Notes under the pieces: generated by a model
Database searches by the model: none
The model's input: the letters and a program-made list of their open reading frames with translations, nothing else
Told to the model about the DNA's origin: nothing
Shown here: positions 52,740-63,366 of the stretch, piece by piece
Layout of the letters: the number at the start of each line of letters is the position of its first letter
Numbering within the stretch: the stretch's first letter is position 1
Program-made: the position numbers and the translations under genes
Origin: Galeopsis tetrahit
Taxonomy: Eukaryota; Streptophyta; Magnoliopsida; Lamiales; Lamiaceae
Reading direction: 5' to 3'
DNA: 64,000 nucleotides
NCBI GenBank assembly: GCA_963675135.1
Contig: OY776131.1
Location: 37,037,381-37,101,380 of the forward strand

Positions 52740-54590
52740 ATCCTCTTGCACAGTGGGAGGCAAGATTTTTCGTTTCATAGTGGATTTCGGGTCTTGTGAA
52801 ACGTTGTCGCTAAATCGGCAGTTCAGAAAATAGCCCTACCAATGGAGCCGCACCCCAAACCCTACAAGCTTTCTCTGCTTCAACACGGTACCTCTATCAC
52901 AGTCAAGTTTCGTGTGAGTGTGTCTTTTTCTATTGGTACTTCGTATAGGGATTTCATTTGGTGTGACGTGGTCCCCATGGACGCTTGCCATCTATTACTT
53001 GGCCGACCGTGGGAATACGATAGAAATTTGACCAATGACAACCGGAAGAATACGTATAGCTTTCTATTTGAGGGCGTTCAGATGTCCTCCTCCCCACCCC
53101 TCCGGCGCCGATGCGGCCGATTCAAGACCCCCGGGTTGTGTTGCTCTCTCTTAAACGCATTATGCATGAATTAGCAAGTTCCCCTGTCTTGTTTCTTATA
53201 GTGGTTGTAGATGTCGCATGTTTTACTAGTATTTCTGTCGAAGTTTCCTTTCATTTACAGGAATTTGCGGATATTTTTCCCGCTGGGTTACCCCCTCTCC
53301 GCGACATCCAGCATCGCATCGATCTAGTCCCCGGCGCGGCATTGCCCAATAGACCCCATTTTAGAATAAGCCCGGTGGAAAATGAAGAGTTGCATCGGCA
53401 AGTGATAGACCTCCTCGCCGAGGGTTTTGTCCGTGAAAGCCTAAGTCCGTGTGCAGTACCGGCTTTATTAATTCCCAAAAAGGATACGTCGTGGCGTATA
53501 TGTGTTGACAGCCGTGCAATCAACAAAATAACGGTGAGATACAGATTTCCAATACCACATTTGGACGACTTGCTAGATCAATTGAGTGGGGCGACGATTT
53601 TTAGCAAACTGGATCCCAAATTCGAAATTCGTCCCGGAGACGAATAGAAGACGGCTTTTAAAATTCGTGAAGGCCTCTACAAGTGGCTGGTTATGCCCTT
53701 CGGCCTATCAAATGCATCAAGTACATTCATGAGGGTGATGACCCAAGCTCTCCGCCCGCTGTTAGGTTCGTGCGTCGTTGTTTATTTCGACGATATACTC
53801 TTCTATAGTCGCTCCTCGGCCGAACACCTTAACCATTTAAGGGTTGTTTTTTTAATTTTGAGGAAAGAGAAGCTATTTGTTGCAGCCGCAAAATATTATT
53901 TCATGCAGTCCAGAGTTTTATTTTTGGGACATACTATCTCCGGAGACGGCATAGGCATGGATACTGCAAAAATCGAGGCCATACATGATTGGCCAACCCC
54001 ACGTACGCCAGCAGAGGCTCGTAGCTTTCATGGTTTGGCGTCCTTTTACAAGCGCTTTATTCCCCATTTTAATACAATCATGGCTCCGATCACAACATGT
54101 ATGAGTGCTTCTACGTTCTTTTGGACCTCGGACTCGGCTGAAGCTTTTGCAACCATTAAGGAGAAGCTCACGACCGCACCCTTGCTCGTATTGCCCAATT
54201 TTAATCTCTCGTTCGAACTTCATTGTGACGCGTCAAAGTTGGAGTAGGGACAATATTAAGTCAATCGAAGAAGCCTAACGCTTATTTAAGCAAGAAGATT
54301 AATGGTCTGCGAGCCCGCTATAGCACATACGATGTAGAGTTTTACGCGGTTGTGCACGCTGTTCGACACTTGCGGCATTATCTATTCCATAGGGAGTTCA
54401 TTTTGTTTACAAATCACGAATCTTTGAAACATCTTCATTCACAGGACACCGTGTTCGCTCGTCACGCCGGTTGGCCGTCCTATCTACAGCAATTCACGAT
54501 TGTCATAAAACATCAGTCCGGTATCTCGAATCGGGTGGCGGATGCGTTGAGCCAACATACCACATTCCTCACTGAAATGAGATCGCAGGT
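52740..54590 (+). pseudogene. Protease, RT and RNase H of the chromovirus-like element
   Basis: The protease reading FIVDFGSCETLS (near 52768) has Phe instead of the Ser/Thr of the D-[ST]-G active site. CDVVPMDACHLLLGRPW follows. The RT (53111-53647) has WRICVDSRAINKITVRYRFP, a stop at 53645-53647, then (53693-54247) MPFGLSNASSTFM and VVVYFDDILFYS with the catalytic YFDD. RNase H (LHCDASKLE, stop, then FYAVVHAVRHLRHYL and NRVADALS) is interrupted at 54245-54247. Confidence 0.9.
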
Positions 54591-55644
54591 CACAGGTTTT
54601 GAATTAGTAAAGGAAAGCTACATCACAGACCCGTTCTTTGGCCCAATCTTGTCCCAATTGGAGCGAGGGCAGGTAGATCGCTTTATTCTTACATATAGGT
54701 TTTTATTTCGGGACAACAAGCTCTGTATTTCGGACTCGAGCTTGCGCCTCCAAATCATTCGCGAGCTGCACAACACAGGTCACATCGGTCGAGACAGGAC
54801 CATTTCTTTGGTTACGCAAGCCTATTTCTGGCCATCGATCCGGCGTGACGTCTCTCGATTAGTTACGCGTTGCACGATATGCCAAAAGGCTAAAGGCATG
54901 GCCAATAATGCAGGCCTCTACCGTCCGTTACCCATTTCGTCACAGCCTTGGAATGATATTAGCATGGATTTTGTGCTCGGCCTTCCGCGGACACAAAGAG
55001 GCAACGATTCCATTTACGTGGTAGTGGACCGATTTTCCAAAATGGCCCATTTTATTCAGTGCAAAAAGACGGTGGATGCTCTAAAGGTTGCCCAATTGTT
55101 CTTTAAGGAGATTTATCGCATACACGGCCTACCACAGTCCATTGTCTCGGATAGGGATACGAGATTTTTAAGTCATTTCCGGAGGACGTTATGAAAAATG
55201 GTTAACACGGAATTACTGTTCAGCAGCGCCTATCATCCACAGACCGACAGTCAAACCGAGGTTGTCAATCGATCATTGGGTAACTTACTTCGCTGTCTCG
55301 TCGGCGATAATCTGCGTACATGTGATATCAAACTTCCTCAGGCAGAATTTGCCCATAACGCGGTTGTCAATAGAATTACAGGTTATTCTCCTTTTCAAAT
55401 TGTGTATTCGTTAACTCCCCAGGGCCCTCTTGATCTAATGGGTGTACCTTCGCGTGTGCGACCACATGGCACCGCGAAGGATTTTATCGAGTCCCTTCAC
55501 CAGGTACATAGTGCAGCAAAGGCAAACTTGGAAGCTAAGATCGCACGTTACGAAGCTGTTGTGGATATTCATCGCAGGCTCGTTGAGTTCGAAATTGGTG
55601 ACCTCGTGTGGGTTGTTCTTACGAAGGATCGGGCACATTTTTAA
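54590..55644 (+). pseudogene. Integrase of the chromovirus-like element
   Basis: Zinc-binding part LHNTGHIGRDRT with CTICQKAKG (HHCC type), then the catalytic core with ISMDFVLGLPRT (D), IVSDRDTRF (D) and, after a TGA near 55192-55194, YHPQTDSQTEVVNRSL (E). The DDE triad can still be read. C-terminally RRLVEFEIGDLVWVVLTKDR is present, but the following chromodomain region is missing. Confidence 0.9.
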
Positions 55645-55731
55645 ACACTTGGTGTTGTTCGCTGCTAATCCTCACCTTGAGGATGACCCCTCCTTGGATT
55701 CGAGTCGAATCGACTTCTCACAGGGAGAGAA

Positions 55732-56398
55732 TGATGTAGACGCCCCCGATAAGAATTTAAGTGGGGTGAAGTTGTTGGGGTTTAAAACCATGTTTTTATA
55801 TTTTTGCCAATTTAGTCCTTTTCTAGGTGATGAGTAGTTAGTTAGTTGCGTTAGTTGAGATTTTGAGTAACCGACCTTTTTCACTTGTTGTAGCCTTTGG
55901 TTGATATAGACCAAAAACTAAGGCTGTTATTCGAGCCGAGCCGAGTATTTGAAGTTCGAGCTCGGCTCGAGCTCGGCTGTTATTCGAGCCGAGCCGAGTA
56001 TTTGAAGTTCGAGCTCGGCTCGAGCTCTTATCGAGCCGAGCTCGGCTCGGCTTGATAACATTGACGAGCTAAGAAACGAGCTCGGCTCGACTCGTTAAAG
56101 GGTCTAACGAGCCTATCGAGTCGAGCCGAGTCTAACGAGTCTAATGGAATTAAAAGAAAAAAATTAGATATCGAGCCTAACAAGTCGAGCTCGAGTCGGC
56201 TCGTTAGTAAATCGAGTATATAACGAGCCGAGCCTAACCGAGCTCACGAGCGGCTCGGTTCGTGTAACAGCCCTACCAGAAACCTTTGTTGTTTTGTTTG
56301 GTTGATAATGAATTAAAAATTTAATCCCTTAAAGAGAAAGTGAGTCGAAGTTCTTGAGAGTTTCAAAGGGTTCCTTTCTAATCTTAAAGCCTACGTCA
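55732..56398 (+). repeat. 3' LTR of the chromovirus-like element
   Basis: It begins TGATGTAGACG right after the purine tract cagggagagaa and ends ACGTCA. It is interrupted by a 357-bp MITE (55919-56275); without it the LTR is about 300 bp. Confidence 0.8.
55919..56275. mobile_element. hAT-type MITE in the 3' LTR, 357 bp
   Basis: Ends TAAGGCTGTTATTCGAGCC and, inverted, TAGGGCTGTTACACGAACC are terminal inverted repeats. The flanking 8-mers CCAAAAAC (55911-55918) and CCAGAAAC (56276-56283) differ by one base, consistent with an 8-bp hAT target duplication. The 5' LTR has no such insert at this point. The interior is full of GAGCTCGGCTCGAGCTC palindromes, with a 53-bp tandem repeat near the left end. 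Confidence 0.85.
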
Positions 56399-58041
56399 AG
56401 GATCCTCAATAGGAGGTCTAGCGAAACAACGATGCGATCGTCCTCGCAAGTCAAGCCCCACGACGAGTATTTTGTGCGTATTAAACGTACATTAAAATAT
56501 TTAGCAATAAAAAATTATTCTATTATCCAGAGAGACCGGCAGCTTATCTTGAAAGAGAGACCGGCAGAGGTTCTTTTCTTGAGAGGAAACGGATCGACGA
56601 GGTATGAAGCTTTTATTATAATATATCAATTTAAAATTTTGTGTAAAATAAATAATTAATAGAATATCAATTTTTAAAGTAAATTTGAATTGAAGTAATA
56701 CATTGTAACTAACATTTGAAGTCGTACATTTGGATATGTATCAAATGTCCTACTTATTCTCAACATGCTTTGGTGGCGCCATTTAATAGTTTTTGGCACT
56801 TGAACTATTGATGTGAAGACTATTTTTTAATGTGAATAGTTTTTTTTTAAAATTAATATTATATATATATAATATTTTACTAATAAAAAAAAAAAATATA
56901 TATATATATATATACTATATAAAAGCCAAAAGTATATTAATACAAATCTAAAAATATTTTGGACACTTATTTTTTAGGACGAAATTACTAGAATATTTTT
57001 GAAGTTAAATATATTCTATTACTACATGACTAAAACTATGTTACTACAAAACCAAATTTTATCACTTAAAAGTGTATTACTACATGTCCAAAAATATTAT
57101 GAACACTTAGTTTTTTTTGGGTGAATTTACTAGAATATTTTTAGACATATAATAGTAAACTTTTGGCCTTGTAGTGCAGTGGTAATATTTTTGCCTTGTA
57201 ATAACAATATTTTGATCATATAGTAAACCACTTGTTTGCAACCCACAAATTTTCAGGACAACTCGAATCTGGACTTATAACCCGCGAATTTTTTATAATT
57301 TCTTTAATTAGACATATTTCATTGTTTCACAAATATTCAATTATTTCAAACTTGCTTAGTATTGAATTGAGATCATGACAAAAAAAAATAATCCAGTTCA
57401 TGCCTCCCTTGTGGCTAAATGGTTTGATCCGACATTTATTCAGAATCGACTTGTCAAAATCCATTTTTTCATTTATCGCAAAAAGCAATATACAAAATAA
57501 TTTGTATAAAAATATTTTGTCTTTGTTATACATTCACGTTTTATGGTCAAATATACTAATTAATCAAATCTTTTATATTTAATGTAGAGTTGATCTCTTT
57601 TAAATGAAGGATCTTGGTATAATTATATCTATAATTTAAATAAATAGTTGAACAAGTGTACAAAAAAATCAAATTGATCAATATTTAAATTTGTTTAAAT
57701 CATATATGAAATTTTTGTCCATAATTTCATTCTTTGATAATTGAAATCATATTAAGGTGTTAAATAAAACAAAAAAAAATTACTTAATTAAAAATATAAA
57801 TTAAAATATGTAATAATTTTTTTAAACACGCGGGTCTCATGGAGTATATATTTACAAGATAAATTCTTCAATGTAATTGAGAGTATAGATACACTTGAAT
57901 TTTAATGTTCAATTTATTCAATTTAATTTTTAACCTTAACATTATAGCTCAATTTCAATTGTATGGATACAGACTCAAGTATCAATTTATTAACAAATAG
58001 ATTAGACTTGCTTTTTATCGGGTGTGACCATAGATTGTATG
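56399..58041. other. AT-rich region, no gene seen
   Basis: No supported gene; frames 56354-56659, 57327-57533 and 57400-57582 are AT-rich. At about 56930-57180 an imperfect inverted and duplicated structure is bounded by 'aagccaaaagtatatta' and 'tagtaaacttttggcctt', probably a small degenerate MITE. Confidence 0.4.
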
Positions 58042-58043
58042 TA

Positions 58044-58368
58044 CTCCCTCCATTTTTGAATAAGTGTCATTTTAACATTTTCCAACAAATTAAGATATTA
58101 AATTGTGGTCAATATTACCCTTCATTAATGATAAATAGTTTTGATATTAAATTTTTGTTTAGTAAAGAATGTGGTCAAGAATGTATGTGATATTCATATA
58201 TACAATATTTATGATTTTTCCATGATTTATGCTACTATATTAATTGAAATTGAAGGCAAATTAATTATAAGGGTAAAATTGTCAAAATTAAAGAAAAAAA
58301 TATAGAAAGACACTTATTATAAAAATAATTAAAAAGGCAAAGTGACACTTATTTAAAAGTGGAGGGAG
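58044..58368. mobile_element. Stowaway-type MITE, 325 bp
   Basis: CTCCCTCCATTTTTGAATAA at the left end and TTATTTAAAAGTGGAGGGAG at the right form terminal inverted repeats. Both are flanked by TA (58042-58043, 58369-58370). The interior is AT-rich and non-coding. It lies 190 bp upstream of the defensin-like gene. Confidence 0.92.
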
Positions 58369-58560
58369 TATTAGATAAATCTATATTAATTGTTTCTTAA
58401 TTATGTTGTTCTAAAAAAGGAAAAGAACTTACCACATAATTTATTTTGGATTTTTCTTTAAATAATTTGTTCTCTCATTTGATAATGATGTCTTTTAATT
58501 TTATTTTTGTGTCCTATAAAATCAGGAGTATATAGTCATACATCAAAAAGAAAAACATAG

Positions 58561-58984
58561 ATGGAGAAAATGAAGACTGTCGCAACAATCTACGTTCTCT
58601 TTGCGCTTGTTCTAATTATTGGTAAGATAGTGGTCTTAATTAAAAAAAAAAAAATTATGTAGATGGTGTATGCATGATTTTTTGGCTTTCAATCTCTTGT
58701 AGGAGACGATCATGTGCATGAATATATGGTGTACTGCATAGTCTGCATATATAATGCCGTAAAAATGTGAAGAATTAATTTTTGTATATTAATTTTTTAA
58801 TACAGGAAACGTTAAAGTTGGAGTGGAGGCAAAGAAATGTGAAATAGGTTTGGGAATAACTTGCACAAATGATGATTTGTGCTACGTCAAATGCAAACTC
58901 AAGTATCAAACCGGAAGTTCTATTGGATTTTGTCAAAGAAACCCATATCTTCCACCCGTCTGCTTGTGTACCTTTGATTGTTAA
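58561..58984 (+). CDS. Defensin-like cysteine-rich secreted peptide
   Basis: Two exons, 58561-58621 and 58806-58984, joined by a GTAAG...TACAG intron; 79 residues. Exon 1 encodes MEKMKTVATIYVLFALVLII, a typical signal peptide, and the intron falls at its end, as in most plant defensin-like (DEFL/LCR) genes. The mature part has eight Cys spaced C-x7-C-x5-C-x3-C-x12-C-x9-C-x1-C-x3-C. The CxxxC and CxC pairs fit the cysteine-stabilised alpha-beta fold. Such peptides act in the apoplast as antimicrobials or reproductive signals; which one is unknown. A tataaaat near 58515 is a plausible TATA box. No lesions seen. Confidence 0.88.
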
Positions 58985-58989
58985 AACTT

Positions 58990-58990
<1 letters not shown>

Positions 58991-59032
<42 letters not shown>
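58991..59032. repeat. (AAT)n microsatellite
   Basis: About 13 AAT/ATA units directly after the defensin-like stop codon, in its 3' UTR. Confidence 0.95.
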
Positions 59033-59034
<2 letters not shown>

Positions 59035-60340
59035 TAATTAATTAATAATTGTACAAGTAAAAATGTAATGTTCAATTTCCATATTTACTTTTTACTTAAT
59101 GAATTCATAATTCTCGAGCTTTTTTTTTATTAATTCAGATATGGCAAAAACTTATATACAATATTTCACCATAGTCTTATGGTGCAATATGACCTAATCT
59201 TATGTTTTTATCCGGTATCCATCTTCTTCTCTCCTCTGTTTTCTGCACCGCCGCCCGGTCACTCCTCTTCTTTCTCTGCGCTGCCTTCTCTTCTGCATCG
59301 ATCTCCTTCTTCGCGATGCTTATCTTTTGCCCGCTGCGAGAAATCTGCAGATTCAATAAAAAAAAAAAATATCAGAAACTGTTCAGATTTCTGATCTGCT
59401 AGGAGAAATTATTATTTTTATTTTTTAAGGAATTAATGAGAAAAAAATCAACAATAAATCTATTCCAATTAATTGTTGTTTTTGTAATTGTAGCGATCGA
59501 TAAACTATTCAACGTTGTGTTTTTCGTGTTTTCAATTATTGTTCTTTGTCTTTTTTCTCATTCACTCTCAATAATGACGTTTTAGTTATACAGTAACACA
59601 TCTTTCTTAATACAGTAATACACTTGTGTTTATATAGTAACACATTTTTCTGTGTTACTTTAAGGTTAAATATGTGTTACTCAAAAGCTAATTGTGTGTT
59701 ACTTGTCCTTACAGTAACACGTATTTGTCCGTACAGTAGCATATAATTATATTTATAGTAACACGGATTAAGAGCAAATTTTTCTATTTTATCTTTCCTT
59801 AAATTAATTTGTATTAATATTTCCTGTGAAAAGTCAATTTATGTGTTATTTGTACTTACAGTAACACATATTTGGTCTTGTAGTAACATATAATTACATT
59901 TACAGTAACACAGACCTGAAACCCGTTATCCTGTTAGCCTCCTGTGCGTAATTTTTTCACGATTTTTAAGGAAATATTCGTTTGACCGGTCAAACCCGCT
60001 ACAGGTCCGCGAATTTTGACCCTTCCTTAAATATACTAATATTTCACGTGAAATATTGCACATAAGTGCGGCCCTTCAGATATATAACAATATATTTTAC
60101 TCCATATTTATTAATTACAGATATATATAGCACTAATAGCATATAATATCTATTTACTCCTAGTCTCCTATACCCACCATAATATATTTTGTGGGACTCT
60201 AATTTATGGGAGTAAAAAATTTGGGACAATTTATTTTGTCGCGTGACACAATATTGAGTACATTAACATTTAAATACGGAGTTTCACTTTGTAATGAGAC
60301 CAAGTCTGACCCAGGACTAAATATCGCTTACTTCTCAAGT
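59033..60340. other. Gene-free region with GTAACAC repeats
   Basis: Between about 59585 and 59915 the motif AGTAACACA and its complement TGTGTTACT occur about a dozen times in both orientations, a possible degenerate transposon interior. A CT-rich stretch (59215-59340) looks like a leader but no gene follows. Frames 59179-59402 have no domain. Confidence 0.45.
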
Positions 60341-61524
60341 GCTCACCAGGGTGTAAACGAATCAAGTCGAGCCGATCGAGTAGTGTTGATCGAGCTCGAA
60401 ATTCAACTCAATTGTTATACTTAAAATTCGACTTGAACTTGGTCGAGCCATAAAATTTTAAGTTCTAGCTCGACTCAATTCGATTACCTGTATAATTTTA
60501 TAAATTATATGTAAAACATACTTTTTTTCTAATATAATTAATTACAAAATAAACTCGAGCTCAACTTGAGTACATGTATATAAATATAAAGTAATGGAGT
60601 ATAATTAATGGCAAAATAGTAAAAACTGCATAAGCTCGGTTAGGTTCGCAAGTCTTTCGAGTCGAGTATTTACGAACTAGAACTTGGCAACAATTCGAGT
60701 AGCTCGAAACTCGATTCGATTAAATTCAAATCGATTTCGATCTTTTTTCGAGTCAACCACAAATAGCTCAGGAGTTGACTCCAACAACCTAGCTCACCCA
60801 ATTTTGACCTGAATCATCCAAATTCAATCGGTCTACTTTTGCCAAGTCTCAAAATCATACAGTATAATATTTAAAAAATATATATATATATATATATATA
60901 ATTGAATCTTATAATAAAATTTAAATTAAGAGAAAATATCATTTTTGGTCACCCAAGTTTACTTTTTTTTATATTTGGTCACCCACATCTAATCACTATC
61001 AAAATTGGTTACTCAGTTATTATATTTTATCAAAATTAATCATTCCGTTTTAATCTGTCATTAACTAACATAGAAAGAGTTTTTGAGCGCTAGATTTCTC
61101 AAAACCTAGGTTAAAAAAATTTCATGCATCTTCTAGAACTAATGAAACAAACGCCAAAAATAAAACATGTGGAACGTGATTGAAGAATCTTAGTCAATAT
61201 TATATTTATCTATAGGTTAGAAGGAATTCTCATTATATTTATTTATAATAATAGGTCAGAAAGAATTCTCATGCATCTTATATAACGTGATTCAATCCAA
61301 TTTTTTTTTCAGAGCCAAAAAAATTCACGTGATTCAATCCAATTTTTTTTTTCAGAGCCAAAAAAATTCAGTAAGTTTTTAATAATTATTTAACTTAATT
61401 ATGAATTCATCTCATTGTTGTTGTTGATTTACTTTTTATTTTACAGAAATTGAGAAACTCAAGATATGATAGAAAAAAGAAATAATCACAGTGAAACATG
61501 TGTGTCTTGCTTACAATCCCATTG
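60341..61524. other. Gene-free region with degenerate TCGAG repeats
   Basis: The segment from 'cagggtgtaaacgaatcaag' (60349) to about 60770 is rich in GTCGAG/CTCGA motifs, like the hAT MITE at 55919-56275 but more diverged. It starts with a hAT-like CAGGGTGTAAACGA end, but its other end is not clear. Downstream are a (TA)n tract (60880-60900) and T-rich DNA; 'cacgtgattcaatccaattttttttt' is repeated at about 61265 and 61325. Confidence 0.4.
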
Positions 61525-61963
61525 GGTTGGTCTGCTGTGGACTCGAGTGCATCTTGTGCACTCTAGTCCATGTTGCACTTTTCAGTTGTACTGACTTGCA
61601 CTTTTTCATGACTTACACTTTTTAATAAAATGGTGTTGCACTTTTCAATTATTAAACTGTTGATTCGGGTGGAATTTACACGTTTTAGAGGCACATGTGA
61701 AGCGTATTTTGATGTGGATTTCATTGATTTATGCATTGAATATGATTGTTTAAGCCAAAATGAGGGAAAGGCTGTGTTTTGTCGATTTTGTAGGAAATAC
61801 GATAGAATTTGGAGCAAAACACCAACCATACTTTACTGGATCAGGAAGATGAGTGCACCGTTGAGTTCGTCTCGAAAAACGGAGTGGAATAGCCTAAAGA
61901 ATCGAGTCAATCGGACAACCGAGGCGAAAGATATGCACGAAACAAGTTTGGAGTGCCCAGCAA

Positions 61964-62279
61964 CTCGGCCGAACTAGCCAACTCGGCCGAGCCCCTGATC
62001 GAGGCAGAAACTGGAAGAGTTTTTCATTCGGCCGAGCTAGTTAATCCGGCCGAGTGCGAAGAAAAAGTTTGAGAGACAACTCGGCCGAGTTGGACCACTC
62101 GGCCGAGCTATTGAAGGTTCCAGAAACTGGAATGATTAATCATCCGGCCGAGTGACCGAACTCGGCCGAGTTGTTGGACGAAACTTGACCCCTGGAACGA
62201 AGTGCACTCGGCCGAGTGGGACAACTCGGCCGAGCCCTGAAGATTTTGGCCACGATTTTAACACCCCAACTCGGCCGAG
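61964..62279. repeat. Array of eleven CTCGGCCGAG palindromes
   Basis: The 10-bp perfect palindrome CTCGGCCGAG occurs seven times (starts 61982, 62080, 62098, 62161, 62207, 62224, 62270), plus four one-base variants (61964, 62027, 62045, 62143). All lie within 316 bp upstream of the LTR TATA box. They are probably regulatory sites of the LTR promoter; reading frames crossing them are shadows. Confidence 0.9.
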
Positions 62280-62367
62280 TCCCCTCTGCTCTCGGTGCCT
62301 TTTGCATATTTTGTCCAATTTCCAAGGACCTAAGTGCAATTTTCACCCTTAAGCCCTACCCTAACAC

Positions 62368-62374
62368 TATATAA
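62368..62374 (+). promoter_or_regulatory. TATA box of the solo LTR
   Basis: TATATAA, followed by a CT/CA-rich leader from about 62400 (cactctcccccaattcttc). It lies about 90 bp after the last CTCGGCCGAG palindrome. Confidence 0.65.
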
Positions 62375-63366
62375 GCCCTCATTCTTGAAACCCAAGACAC
62401 TCTCCCCCAATTCTTCATTTCCCACACATAGTAACACACAATTCAAAGTGATTTGGCCATATCTCTCTCAATTCTTCATCAAATCAAGCAAGAGAGGATG
62501 CAATAGCTTGGGAATTCCATTTCCTACCACATTCTAGACTAAGCTTCCTTGTTCTCTTTCTTTTTATTTAGTTATTTCATTTGGATTTTGTAATTTCATT
62601 ATGCTAGTTGTTGGCTAAACAATTTGTGGTTCTAAGGCATTGTAAATACTTGGATTGAAGTTTATGATTAATTTCTTGCTTTAATTGGTGTTTGTCTCTT
62701 ATTTGTATGCTTAATTATTCCTTGGAAGCATGTTGTTATTGGCCATGATGATTTGCTTAATTCATTGTTAATTGGGATAATATTGAAAGATTTATTCCAT
62801 TAATCGTATGCAAGCATGCAACCCGATATTATTATGATCTCGAGAGAGGATTAATTATCGGAGAGGGAATTGAATGATCTTAGGGGCTATTTTAGGCGGT
62901 GTAACGTTTGTGATGTAGAGATACGAGCCTATGTTGCATGCGCTTTTGGATTAGTTGTATCGAGAGATCGATTAATTCTTCTTGTGTGATCACCCTATAT
63001 GAAGACAACCTTAATGGCCATTTAAACGAGTTAAAATTCATAAACGGATATCTAAATGTCACAATTGCCTTGGAACCCACCTTCTCTCTTTGAGTCTTCA
63101 TTCGTTTTACTTTCGTTTTATTGATTCGCATGCTAGTAGATCGATTTTCATTATTCTTTATTACTTATTTGTGACACTTTGGTAGGTAATCTTAGAGTAA
63201 TTCATCACTTTCACTTTATCGATCGCGTCTAAATAGAACTACGTTAACAAACTACCTTTTACGCTATACCTCCCTGTGGGATCGACCTCGTGCTTATCAC
63301 GCTACGATAGACGCCGTACACTTGCGGTTGTTTATTTTAGTGTTGCATAACACGTGAATCAACTGT

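Larger units (their letters stand above)
51330..56398 (+). mobile_element. Ty3/gypsy (chromovirus-like) retrotransposon, decayed
   Basis: It has a partial 5' LTR (about 51330-51523), a primer binding site TGGTATC (51526-51532, initiator-Met type), then gag with zinc knuckle, protease, RT, RNase H and integrase in gypsy order, and a 3' LTR (55732-56398) containing a hAT MITE. All domains are recognisable but interrupted by stops and frameshifts. The upstream part of the 5' LTR was not found and no flanking target duplication is visible. Confidence 0.92.
61661..63361 (+). mobile_element. Solo LTR, 1701 bp (gypsy type)
   Basis: It begins TGATTCGGGTGG and ends CACGTGAATCA (terminal TGATTC/GAATCA), flanked by a perfect 5-bp repeat ACTGT (61656-61660 and 63362-63366). 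No internal retrotransposon sequence is present, so it is a solo LTR left by LTR-LTR recombination. The 3' part 'cctccctgtgggatcgacc' and 'gtacacttgcgg' (63270-63328) is typical of large gypsy LTRs (Athila/Tat-like). The frame 61630-61977 lies in its U3 part and is not a supported gene. Confidence 0.88.

Noticed and set aside
61630..61977. 115-residue ORF with several Cys and Trp
   Set aside because: It starts outside and runs into the U3 part of a solo LTR, so the frame is an insertion artefact.
62136..62352. Three overlapping ORFs with ARPSWG- or TRPSP-type repeats
   Set aside because: They are translations of the CTCGGCCGAG palindrome array, open on both strands.
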